Shown here in pieces: positions 8,195-15,274 of a stretch of DNA of 23,929 nucleotides; the first letter of the stretch is position 1; every line of letters begins with the position of its first letter. The position numbers and the translations under genes are program-made. This stretch comes from Vampirovibrionales bacterium (GTDB taxonomy: Bacteria; Cyanobacteriota; Vampirovibrionia; Vampirovibrionales; JAGQHJ01). The stretch is from NCBI GenBank assembly GCA_025451145.1, contig JANWKX010000109.1, forward strand, positions 1 to 23,929, read 5' to 3'. The notes under the pieces are model-generated. The model saw only the letters and a program-made list of their open reading frames with translations, did no database searches and was not told where the DNA came from.

Positions 8195-8935
8195 ATGTTT
8201 AAGCCGAATATCGCCCCGAAAAGCCAGACCCCTGGATTTATGGTGTTTAGCAGCCTCATGTTGCTGATATTAAGTACCGTGGTTCTATCGTTATTTATGA
8301 ATCGCCTTCAAATTCAGGGAGAACCGGAGCTGGCGCCAACCCGCCGTATTCAGGATCTGGTAACGCTATTGAAGCAGGCAGAAGGTAAACGCTCTGTCCT
8401 GGAAGGAGAAGTCGCCCGTCTCCGCAAGAAAATGATGGGGCTTGAGCAGCAATCCAGCTCGCCTCAGCTCGGGCAGAATCTAAATGACCCTGAAATCCAG
8501 AAATTAAACGAACTAGCCGGCCTGACGTCTGTCACAGGTCCTGGGATTCTCATTACCTTGGAAGACAGTAAAACCGCTGCATCCAATGGGAATGATGAGC
8601 ATGTGGATCCCAGTTCCGGGAAAATACAGGCAGATGACCTGTTGAAGCTGATTAATGAGTTGAAGGCCGATGGGGCGACAGCCATTTCCATTAATGATCA
8701 GCGTCTTGTGGTAACCTCTGAGATTGTTGCGGCGGGTCCCACGATATTGGTGAACCAAGCCAGGCTGACACAACCCATTGTTGTCAAAGCCATGGGAAAA
8801 CCGGATATACTCCTGAATGCCTTAAAAATCAGAGGCGGGATTATGGAGTATCTGGATTTCTTTAATATCAAAGTCACTGTGCGAGCCCGGGAAGAATTGA
8901 AGCTTCCGGCCTATAAAGGGCCTATTCCAAGCTAA
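8195..8935 (+). CDS. DUF881 family membrane-anchored protein
   Basis: This 246-residue protein has a basic N-terminus, one transmembrane helix (about 15-36), a heptad-like charged stretch predicted to be a coiled coil (50-86), and a C-terminal globular DUF881 domain from about residue 103. That domain shows LAGLTSVTGPGILITLEDS, DLLKLINELKADGATAISINDQRL and PIVVKAMGKPDILLNALKIRGG. In Firmicutes such proteins sit next to division or sporulation genes, but their biochemical role is not settled. The topology implies a domain outside the inner membrane. The ribosome-binding site is weak. The gene is divergent from the U32 gene and ends only 6 bp from the stop of the convergent coiled-coil gene. 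Confidence 0.85.
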   Translation: MFKPNIAPKSQTPGFMVFSSLMLLILSTVVLSLFMNRLQIQGEPELAPTRRIQDLVTLLKQAEGKRSVLEGEVARLRKKMMGLEQQSSSPQLGQNLNDPEIQKLNELAGLTSVTGPGILITLEDSKTAASNGNDEHVDPSSGKIQADDLLKLINELKADGATAISINDQRLVVTSEIVAAGPTILVNQARLTQPIVVKAMGKPDILLNALKIRGGIMEYLDFFNIKVTVRAREELKLPAYKGPIPS

Positions 8936-8941
8936 TTGAGA

Positions 8942-9355
8942 TTAGGAAATTTTAATATACAAGCTGCCAAAGAGCTTTTGGTATTGGGTTTCCTTTTGTT
9001 TCAAGGACCTATTTTCCGATTCAAGGGCGTTTAATCGCTCAAGTAAAGTCTGAATTTGCTTGGCCATGGTCACATTGTCATGCTGAAGCTCATTAATCTT
9101 GAAATATTCGGCTAAGGTGTCCGGCTGGGCAAGTTCTGAGGATAAACGGTGGGCAATTTGCTCAGACAGCATCTTTAAAAATGCCATGTCCTCATTTTGC
9201 TTTTCAGGCGATTCGGCTTCAACCGTTTGTTGAGATTCGGCCTTCGCTTGCTCTTCCAAAAGTTCTTGGTGTTGTTGATGGTAAAATTGCTCCAAATTCT
9301 TTAAATCTTCACTAAAGTGAAACGCGTCTGCCCAGGCCTCATAAGAATTTGACAT
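8942..9355 (-). CDS. Hypothetical coiled-coil protein
   Basis: I do not recognise this 137-residue acidic protein. It has no signal peptide or membrane helix. The N-terminal half is rich in Gln/Glu (FYHQQHQELLEEQAKAESQQ). The segment from about residue 92 to 128 (AKQIQTLLERLNALESENRS, followed by LKQKETQ) has a clear leucine heptad pattern typical of a parallel coiled coil, so a homodimeric or adaptor role is possible. The ATG has AGGGGA 10 nt upstream. A promoter-like TTGAAC/TAGAGT pair lies further upstream. It converges on the DUF881 gene with a 6-bp gap and no terminator between them, so the 3' ends of the two mRNAs must overlap. Confidence 0.7.
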   Translation of the reverse strand: MSNSYEAWADAFHFSEDLKNLEQFYHQQHQELLEEQAKAESQQTVEAESPEKQNEDMAFLKMLSEQIAHRLSSELAQPDTLAEYFKINELQHDNVTMAKQIQTLLERLNALESENRSLKQKETQYQKLFGSLYIKIS

Positions 9356-9390
9356 TCGATCACAATCCCCTATCCATGGTTTCTAGTGCC

Positions 9391-9418
9391 ACTCTATTTT
9401 AAGGAAATTCTAGTTCAA
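9391..9418 (-). promoter_or_regulatory. Candidate sigma70-type promoter of the coiled-coil gene
   Basis: On the minus strand TTGAAC (9418-9413) and TAGAGT (9396-9391) are separated by 16 bp. Each matches four of six consensus bases. The predicted start would lie about 30 nt before the ATG at 9355. Confidence 0.4.
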
Positions 9419-9514
9419 TAAAAACAATTTTGCATCCTCCGATCCTGTATCTCCAAAAGCCTGGGTGAGCGAACAAGCCAACGGGTAAAAACAGTTTTTT
9501 AGGAGGAAAAATGA

Positions 9515-10417
9515 TTACTGCGAAGAAGATTGCGGCATTTTCGCCCAATACGTTTTCAAGGTGGTATAGGCATATAAAAGCGATTTCATGGTTTCGCCGT
9601 CCCCGCCAGGCATGTCCGGGTGAACGCGGAGGGTTAATTGCCGGAACTGCTGCCTGATCTCTTTTAAGGATGCAGAAGTGGGTAATTTCATTCGGGTATA
9701 AGCATCTTCAATATGAGCGGGCAAGGCCGAAGCTTGCACATGGGGGCGGGCATGAGAGCGCTGGGCATTGAGAAATTCTGCCGATTGCTGGTTAAGCCAG
9801 TCTTCAAAGCTGTCCACTGATTTCTCGGAAGACGACTGTCCCCAATAAAATTCAGCATAGGTCCCGTTCTCAATGCGCTGGGTATTTCGTAAATGAGCCT
9901 CTACGTCCTTTTTGAACTGCTGAATGAGCTCCTGGCGCTCCAAAGGTGTTTGATCGCAGAAGCTATCAATTTGCTTAAAGGATGTAAACCAGAAATAATG
10001 CCGCCAATTGATATCTTTCCCGATTTTTTCCAGCTCATAATCCCGGAGGCCTTCCAGTAAGACCTTATCCTCCGGATGAATCCGCTCTCGGTAGTATTCA
10101 AACACTTTTAAACGATACGAATCCCTTTTTTCCTTTTGGGATTGGCGCAAGGATTGCTTTTTATCCAGATAAGACTGGATATCCGCCAGGATTTTCCATG
10201 CTTCCGACCGAGCCATATCATTCAGCGGATTGGGATAAATGTCGGACAAGGGAAGCCAATCCAGGGCATTTAAAAATTCCTTGAATTTACGGGTGCGCTG
10301 CCCAATATGGCCCCCATGAATGTAGCGCTCAATAGTATCCCATGACGCCTCAGAGATAAAGCGGCTCACCGGAAGTGATGCCAGGGCTTTTAAGGTTTCA
10401 GATTCGGTTTGTGTCAT
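9515..10417 (-). CDS. C-terminal J-domain (DnaJ-like) protein of unknown function
   Basis: From the ATG at 10417 the protein has 300 residues. A TTG at 10450 would add 11 more but would leave almost no leader after a TATAGAT -10-like box. The J domain is at the very C-terminus (about residues 234-295): DAYTRMKLPTSASLKEIRQQ, then FRQLTLRVHPDMPGGDG with the HPD triad that stimulates Hsp70 ATPase, then YAYTTLKTYW. The remaining ~230 residues are charged and helical, with no Gly/Phe linker or zinc finger, so it is a class C J-protein that likely brings DnaK to a specific partner. The N-terminal part matches no family I know. The long region may bind the client. No dnaK or grpE lies in the window. 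Confidence 0.8.
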   Translation of the reverse strand: MTQTESETLKALASLPVSRFISEASWDTIERYIHGGHIGQRTRKFKEFLNALDWLPLSDIYPNPLNDMARSEAWKILADIQSYLDKKQSLRQSQKEKRDSYRLKVFEYYRERIHPEDKVLLEGLRDYELEKIGKDINWRHYFWFTSFKQIDSFCDQTPLERQELIQQFKKDVEAHLRNTQRIENGTYAEFYWGQSSSEKSVDSFEDWLNQQSAEFLNAQRSHARPHVQASALPAHIEDAYTRMKLPTSASLKEIRQQFRQLTLRVHPDMPGGDGETMKSLLYAYTTLKTYWAKMPQSSSQ

Positions 10418-10469
10418 GTGGGACTCTCGGTAGCAGAGCGATTCATCCAAGTTTCTTCTTATCTATAGC

Positions 10470-10488
10470 CTAACATGTTGCGTGTTAG
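10470..10488. promoter_or_regulatory. Inverted repeat next to a -10-like box upstream of the J-protein gene
   Basis: CTAACA (10470-10475) and TGTTAG (10483-10488) are perfect inverted repeats around 7 bp. They sit just upstream of a minus-strand TATAGAT box (10468-10462), where a -35 to -10 spacer would lie. The position suits an operator for the J-protein gene. The repeat is short, so this is tentative. Confidence 0.3.
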
Positions 10489-10623
10489 AAATCTGCCCTG
10501 CCCTTATCAATATCGATTGCCTGAAAACTCCATTGCTTGCGGGATTTTCAAAAAAACGTTCAAACAATCCCAAGAACTGATCGAGACAACTCATAGTAGA
10601 AAAACACCTTGGATTTGTGACTG

Positions 10624-11205
10624 ATGTTGGCGTTTAAGAGGAACTTTATTTTACTGCTGATTGGGGCATTGTGCTGCATTTGGCAATCCTCATGGCCTCA
10701 AAGTCTGGATGATGTGAACCCGGAGCAATTTTCATTCCCGGCGGGTAGTGCTATTCCAGTGATTCTGCAAGAAGGGGTTTCAACGGAATCGGCTGTGCCA
10801 GGCCAGACCATCAGCGCCATGGTGGCTCAGGATATTTATTTTGACAGCCATTTAATCTTGTCCCGAAATGATCGGGCGTTTGGCCATGTGGCTCAGGCCA
10901 CCCGACCTATTTCAGGCAGAAATGCCATTTTAAAGCTGGCCTTTGATGAAATTGATCTGGTTAATGGGATTCGTATTCCCATTAAAGCATTGGCAGATAC
11001 CGGTAGCCCGGATTTTACCTGGGGTGGAGAATTAACCGAAGGGACAAAGCCGGTTGTTGTACCGTATCATGTGGAAGGCATTGGTAGTTATGGCCGACTT
11101 ATGTATCGAGGCCCTAGGGCCATGGGGCAACAAGTTAATATCCAGGCCGGAACCGCCTTGAAATTAATTCTCCAAGAACCTGTAAGCTTAGACAGCCAAT
11201 CTTAG
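10624..11205 (+). CDS. Secreted protein of unknown function
   Basis: This 193-residue protein has an N-terminal signal sequence (KRN, then the hydrophobic run FILLLIGALCCIW), and cleavage is likely around residues 22-27. The GALCC stretch does not make a proper lipobox. The mature part is predicted to be beta-rich, with two similar halves: FPAGSAIPVILQEGVS and, near the end, IQAGTALKLILQEPVS. Between them are VPGQTISAMVAQDIYF and LKLAFDEIDLVNGIRIPI. Similar layouts occur in uncharacterised exported proteins of several phyla; I cannot name a family. The stop codon TAG lies exactly on the left end of the MITE-like element that follows, so the present C-terminus may be a product of that insertion. 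The ribosome-binding site is weak (GGA 11 nt upstream). Confidence 0.7.
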   Translation: MLAFKRNFILLLIGALCCIWQSSWPQSLDDVNPEQFSFPAGSAIPVILQEGVSTESAVPGQTISAMVAQDIYFDSHLILSRNDRAFGHVAQATRPISGRNAILKLAFDEIDLVNGIRIPIKALADTGSPDFTWGGELTEGTKPVVVPYHVEGIGSYGRLMYRGPRAMGQQVNIQAGTALKLILQEPVSLDSQS

Positions 11206-11407
11206 AACCTATCTGAGAAACCTCCATGACGGGCATCTGCTTTGTCACGGTGATGCTCGAGTCCTCATTTACGGTTGTGTAAACTCCGGCTCTCTACCCA
11301 ACTCGGCAGGCGTGCCTCGTTGGGAACCCATCAATTTTATAACGCTACACTGCGTTTCGCTTGGTTTCTCGCACCTGCTCCGCCCTGAACATTTCTCGGA
11401 TAGGTTC
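11205..11407. mobile_element. MITE-like element with ~16-bp terminal inverted repeats and TTA flanks
   Basis: GAACCTATCTGAGAAA (11205-11220) and the complement of 11392-11407, GAACCTATCCGAGAAA, match at 15 of 16 positions. Both ends are flanked by TTA (11202-11204 and 11408-11410), as expected of a 3-bp target duplication. The ~203-bp interior has no ORF. It contains a nested hairpin: CCCAAC (11296-11301) with GTTGGG (11318-11323), enclosing GGCA (11304-11307) with TGCC (11312-11315). Size, terminal repeats and lack of coding capacity fit a non-autonomous miniature transposon. A TNA target and GA-starting ends recall the IS1031/IS427 groups of the IS5 family, which is an inference. No related full IS is present in the window. 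It lies between two convergent genes. Confidence 0.7.
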
Positions 11408-11426
11408 TTACATAAACGAGTATAAT

Positions 11427-11771
11427 CTAGCCCTGAACCGCTTCGAGATCTGAAGCAAAGACCGCAATGGTTTTATTCAGGTTGGTGAGATTGATCAAAT
11501 TATTGACGTAGCCCTGCAATCCGCAGATGCTAAAGCTTCCACCGGCTTCTTCCGTAACCCGCTTGCCGGTCAAGAGGACGCTTAACCCTGAACTGTCCAT
11601 AAAGGAGACCCGGGCCATATTAAAAATCAAATCCTTGTTGCCTTGGCGAACCAAATCCGTCAACGCGTTTTTGAGGGTTTCAGCATTGCGGAAATCGACG
11701 TTCTCGGCAAGTACATCCACAACTGTTTTTGGTCCTTCGGAACGGACTGAAACAGGCATCTCGTTGGTCAT
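11427..11771 (-). CDS. STAS-domain anti-sigma-factor antagonist
   Basis: This 114-residue single STAS domain is the normal length for SpoIIAA/RsbV-type anti-anti-sigma factors, which release a sigma factor by binding its anti-sigma kinase and are switched off by phosphorylation of a conserved serine. That site is visible in VSFMDSSGLSVLL (residues 55-67, Ser60/Ser61 after Asp59). The N-terminal strand (VVDVLAENVDFRNAETLKNAL) and the C-terminal FSICGLQGYVNNLINLTNLN helix complete the fold. No kinase, phosphatase or sigma factor lies in the window, so the partner is encoded elsewhere. A perfect TATAAT on the minus strand (11821-11816) is a likely -10 box. AGAGG lies 11 nt before the ATG. Confidence 0.9.
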   Translation of the reverse strand: MTNEMPVSVRSEGPKTVVDVLAENVDFRNAETLKNALTDLVRQGNKDLIFNMARVSFMDSSGLSVLLTGKRVTEEAGGSFSICGLQGYVNNLINLTNLNKTIAVFASDLEAVQG

Positions 11772-11953
11772 ACTGAAGCAAACCTCTTAATGTCAATAAC
11801 GCACAATTACTATTTATTATAGTACTGAATATTATCTTACTATCGGGTCTGCCCAGAAAAAACCATCTATTTTGGGGAGTTGGTCGTAAAAATGCCGTGA
11901 TGCGCAGTGGGCCAATGCCTGATTTTACATGCCCGAGTCCAAAAACCTGGTCC

Positions 11954-11983
11954 TTGGATTCAACACTATCTCCCGTTTATAAT
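11954..11983 (+). promoter_or_regulatory. Candidate sigma70-type promoter of alaS
   Basis: TTGGAT (11954-11959) and a perfect TATAAT (11978-11983) are separated by 18 bp and lie 38 bp before the alaS start. The predicted transcript would begin near 11990 with a leader of about 30 nt, too short for a T-box. Confidence 0.55.
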
Positions 11984-12020
11984 CACAAGCAGACATGATT
12001 AGCAGAGGAAAAGGCTCTTT

Positions 12021-14693
12021 ATGAAACTTTCAGGCGCTGAGATACGTAGAAAATTTATTGATTACTTTAAAGATCAGCATGGACACTTGTATTTGCCCAG
12101 TGCCAGCCTGATTCCCACCAATCCCACGGTGTTGCTGACCCCGGCGGGGATGCTGCCGTTTGTCCCGGTGTTTTTAGGAATTGAACCGCCTCCCTCACCA
12201 CCAAGGGCTGTCAGCGTTCAAAAATGCGCCCGGGTTTCCGGAAAGGCATCCGATCTGGAATATGTGGGCCGTACACCCAGGCATCATACGTTTTTTGAGA
12301 TGCTCGGCAACTTTAGCTTCGGTGATTATTTTAAAACCGAAGCCATCACCTGGGCCTGGGATTTTGTTACCCAGGTTTTGAGTCTTCCCAAAGAACAACT
12401 TTGGGTCTCAGTCTACTATCAAGATCAAGAAGCACGCCAAATCTGGCAGGATAAAATCGGTCTGGCCCCTGAACGGGTTATGGATCGTGATGAAAAAGAC
12501 AATTTCTGGGGACCTCCTGGACCGACGGGGCCATGTGGACCTTGTTCTGAGATTTATTATGACCGGGGGCCTCAATATGCCTGTGGCCCCAACTGTAATA
12601 TTCAAACCTGCGAATGCGATCGCTATGTGGAAATTTGGAACCTGGTGTTTATGGAGCTGTTTAAAGACGCCTCCGGGAATTTTTCGCCTTTGGAAAAGAA
12701 AAACGTCGATACAGGGATGGGCCTGGAGCGAATTGCCATGGTGATTCAAGGGGTGGATAACACCTTTGAAACCGATTTGCTTTTTCCAATTGTCAAGAAA
12801 CTCGCTGATTATACGGGGCATCGATATCATGAAAACCCTGAAACCGATGTTGCCCTGAAGATTGTGACTGATCATGTGCGTTGTGCCGTGTTTGCCATTG
12901 CCGATGGTATTGCTCCCAGTAACGAGAGCCGGGGCTATGTCATCCGAATGATTCTTCGCCGAGGCATCCGTTATGCCAAAAAGCTGGGTATCCATGAACC
13001 GATGCTGTTTAAACTGGTTTCAACCCTCCGGGATCTCTACCAGGAGGCCTATCCTGAATTAAAAGAAAAGTATAGCTATATTACCGAAACCATTAAATCA
13101 GAAGAAAAACGATTCCTGGAAACCCTGGAGCGTGGATCGAAACTCTTGGATGAGTGCATGGCCTCCGTTAAGGCGACTCACCAAACGGTAATTCCCGGAG
13201 ATGAGGTCTTTAAGCTCTATGATACTTATGGCTTTCCGCTTGAATTGACGGCTGAGATTGCCGCAGAACATGGGTTGAGTATTGATGAAACGGGTTTTCT
13301 TGATGCCATGGAGGCGCAGCGCCAACGGGCCAGAGCGGCTCAAGGGGATAAAGCGCTGGTTGCCGACCAACTATACTCTGAAATTCTGAAAACCCACGGA
13401 CCAACCCAGTTCTTGGGCTATGAGGCACTAGATGCCGAAGCGAAGATTATTGCCTTGATTCAGAATGGGCAATCCGCTCAGACCTTTGGGGGGACCAACC
13501 AGCCCTTTGAGGTGATTCTGGATAAAACGCCCTTTTACGGTGAATCGGGCGGACAAGTCGGGGATCGCGGGATTCTCTATATTCCCGGTGGGCAAAAAGC
13601 ACAAACCATTGTGGTAAAAGATACCCACAAAATCGGGGATTTGTATATTCACGCCTGCCTCTTTGATCAAGGTGGCGAGGTGAACGTTGGTGAAGCCGTT
13701 AGAGCTGAGGTTAATCCGGACAGTCGATACCGGGCTGCCCGACATCATTCGGCAACCCATTTGCTTCATGCGGCTCTTAAGCAGCTATTAGGCGATACAG
13801 TGACCCAGGCAGGATCTTATGTCAGCCCTGAAGGCGCCCGATTTGACTTTACCTACCCCAGGGGGCTCAAGCCTGAAGAAGTCCAGCAACTGGAAATGAG
13901 GGTGAATAAATGGGTTTTTGAAAATACGGAACGATGTGTCCAGATTACCGACCTGGAAACGGCAAAGCAGGGCGGCGCTGTGGCCATGTTTAATGAAAAG
14001 TATGGCCAGTCTGTACGGGTGATTAGCTTTGGACACGTTTCCAAAGAGCTTTGTGGGGGTACTCACGTGGATCGCCTGGGTGACATTGGCTTGTTTAAAA
14101 TTACCGCAGAAGGCGCGATTGCTTCAGGCGTTCGACGGATTGAATTTGTGGTGGGAGACCTGGCTCTGTATCAGATGCTGTCTATGGAGTCGGAGTTGAA
14201 CCGGGCTGCCAGCCAGCTTAAAGTGCCTCCTAAGGAACTGAATCAGCGGGTTGAAAGGCTTCTGGAAGAGAAGAAGTTTCAGGAAAAATCGTTGAAAGTA
14301 TTGGAGGAGAAATTGGCCCTGGCTCAAATTCATAACCTATTGGATGCGACCTCCGGCGAGCCCAATGTGGTGGCCCAGGTCGAGGTTGAATCGGCAGATG
14401 CGTTAAAGTTTATGGTGGATATGTTGAGTCAAAAGGCATCGGATAAAGTGGTCTTTTTGGGCGCAAATATCCAGGGCAAGGCCCAATTTATTGCCAGTGT
14501 ACCGCAGGTGGCTATTGCTCAAGGCGTTAAGGCGGGTGACCTGGTGAAGCAAGCGGCTCTGCTGTGCCAAGGTGGAGGCGGCGGAAAGCCAAACTTTGCT
14601 CAGGCGGGTGGTAAACAGGGTGAAAATGTCTCCCAAGCGATTGTTGAGATACAAAGGAGCTTGGCAGAACGGTTACAGCCCACTGTTCACTAA
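12021..14693 (+). CDS. alaS: Alanyl-tRNA synthetase
   Basis: This 890-residue enzyme of normal length charges tRNA-Ala. The class II catalytic domain occupies the first ~240 residues: SASLIPTNPTVLLTPAGMLP, the motif 2 region CARVSGKASDLEYVGRTPRH with FFEMLGNFSFGDYF, and motif 3 with GMGLERIAMV (232-241). A cysteine-rich insert (C188, C192, C197, C199, just before RYVEIWNLVF) occurs in many bacterial AlaRS. The editing domain has H576-xxx-H580 (HHSATH) and C678-xxx-H682 (CGGTH), the four metal ligands that clear Ser- and Gly-tRNA-Ala. The end has the glycine-rich C-Ala motif GGGGGKPNFAQAGG. AAAGG lies 6 nt before the ATG, and the gene has its own promoter. It appears intact and monocistronic. 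Confidence 0.98.
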   Translation: MKLSGAEIRRKFIDYFKDQHGHLYLPSASLIPTNPTVLLTPAGMLPFVPVFLGIEPPPSPPRAVSVQKCARVSGKASDLEYVGRTPRHHTFFEMLGNFSFGDYFKTEAITWAWDFVTQVLSLPKEQLWVSVYYQDQEARQIWQDKIGLAPERVMDRDEKDNFWGPPGPTGPCGPCSEIYYDRGPQYACGPNCNIQTCECDRYVEIWNLVFMELFKDASGNFSPLEKKNVDTGMGLERIAMVIQGVDNTFETDLLFPIVKKLADYTGHRYHENPETDVALKIVTDHVRCAVFAIADGIAPSNESRGYVIRMILRRGIRYAKKLGIHEPMLFKLVSTLRDLYQEAYPELKEKYSYITETIKSEEKRFLETLERGSKLLDECMASVKATHQTVIPGDEVFKLYDTYGFPLELTAEIAAEHGLSIDETGFLDAMEAQRQRARAAQGDKALVADQLYSEILKTHGPTQFLGYEALDAEAKIIALIQNGQSAQTFGGTNQPFEVILDKTPFYGESGGQVGDRGILYIPGGQKAQTIVVKDTHKIGDLYIHACLFDQGGEVNVGEAVRAEVNPDSRYRAARHHSATHLLHAALKQLLGDTVTQAGSYVSPEGARFDFTYPRGLKPEEVQQLEMRVNKWVFENTERCVQITDLETAKQGGAVAMFNEKYGQSVRVISFGHVSKELCGGTHVDRLGDIGLFKITAEGAIASGVRRIEFVVGDLALYQMLSMESELNRAASQLKVPPKELNQRVERLLEEKKFQEKSLKVLEEKLALAQIHNLLDATSGEPNVVAQVEVESADALKFMVDMLSQKASDKVVFLGANIQGKAQFIASVPQVAIAQGVKAGDLVKQAALLCQGGGGGKPNFAQAGGKQGENVSQAIVEIQRSLAERLQPTVH

Positions 14694-14712
14694 ACCTGCC
14701 TTTTCTTTTTTC
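14671..14712 (+). terminator. Possible weak terminator overlapping the alaS 3' end
   Basis: GGTT-ACAG (14671-14678) can pair with CTGT (14683-14686) and, past a bulge, AACC (14693-14696). A T-rich run (14701-14712) follows, interrupted by one C. The stem is short and bulged, so the call is uncertain, but no better hairpin is visible directly after alaS. Confidence 0.3.
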
Positions 14713-14976
14713 TTCTCTTACAACTATCTTTGGATTTAGAACCTCAGTAAGAGGTTGTTAATGATTTTGTCTGACGTTATGGCTTCCTAGTTTTTATTAA
14801 ACTGAAGGTAATGGTAGCGATTTTGGATTTCTTGAAGGATCTTTCGATAAATCCACCTAAATACCGAAGAATCAATCGCTTTACAATCGTTACGATTTGT
14901 CAAAATAGAGAGATAAATGCGCTCATGGCAAGGGATTTTCTCCCTTAACCCCCCCTTTAACAAGTGGCAAAATTAT

Positions 14977-14995
14977 AATAATGATATTCATATTT
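14977..14995 (+). promoter_or_regulatory. Fur-box-like sequence upstream of the porin
   Basis: AATAATGATATTCATATTT matches the classical 19-bp Fur consensus (GATAATGATAATCATTATC) at 14 of 19 positions, including the central ATAATGATA and TCAT blocks. It overlaps a TATAAT at 14974-14979. The surrounding DNA is AT-rich, which raises the chance of coincidence. Confidence 0.35.
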
Positions 14996-15065
14996 ACTAC
15001 TAAATCTAAAAGTCTTACAGATAAAGATTAGGTAAAGAATTCACCTGCCTAGGCTTTCATCTTTT

Positions 15066-15211
15066 TATAATGTTCGCAGGTTTGGATGCAAAAATGCCCA
15101 AACTTATCTTTTTGATCGGATTAACCCTGTATCAAAGTCAGGAGGTGATAGGGTAAACCCCAAATGATAGGAGTTATCAGAGTTTTAGTAGATAGAGATA
15201 GGTTTTCAAAC
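15066..15211 (+). promoter_or_regulatory. Porin copy of a leader shared with cutA
   Basis: It starts at TATAAT (15066-15071) and contains, in order, ATGCCC-ACTTATCTT (15094-15110), GATCGGAT..AA.CCTG (15114-15129), GGGTAAACCCCAA (15151-15163), AGGAGTTATCAGAGTTTTAG (15169-15188) and ATAGGTTTTCAAAC (15198-15211). The same blocks, in the same order, lie at 22171-22354 before cutA. Function is unknown; it may be a cis-acting RNA. Confidence 0.5.
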
Positions 15212-15274
15212 GCAGAAGTTTTCACATTTAACTTTGTATATCAATCAGTTAGTTAATACATAGGAGTACTGTTT

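Larger units (their letters stand above)
14694..15274 (+). promoter_or_regulatory. 581-bp non-coding region upstream of the porin, with a long leader
   Basis: There is no large ORF here. From left to right it holds a hairpin, AACCTC/GAGGTT (14740-14756); a second hairpin, AAGGGA/TCCCTT (14930-14946); a Fur-box-like sequence (14977-14995); a perfect TATAAT (15066-15071) with no good -35; a hairpin, AGGTTTGG/CCAAACTT (15077-15104); and a series of blocks also found upstream of cutA (to 15211). A perfect Shine-Dalgarno decamer at 15140-15149 precedes a 30-codon ORF (15164-15256). If TATAAT is the -10, the porin mRNA has a leader of about 195 nt. Confidence 0.55.

Noticed and set aside
6520..12623. 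Two GCGATCGC octamers (6520-6527 and 12616-12623), the cyanobacterial HIP1 palindrome
   Set aside because: Two copies in 24 kb are not enough to claim HIP1 enrichment; both lie in coding DNA, and about 0.4 would be expected by chance.
12408..14654. Long antisense ORFs inside alaS, such as 12408-12995
   Set aside because: They mirror a highly conserved essential gene and lack their own signals; typical shadows.
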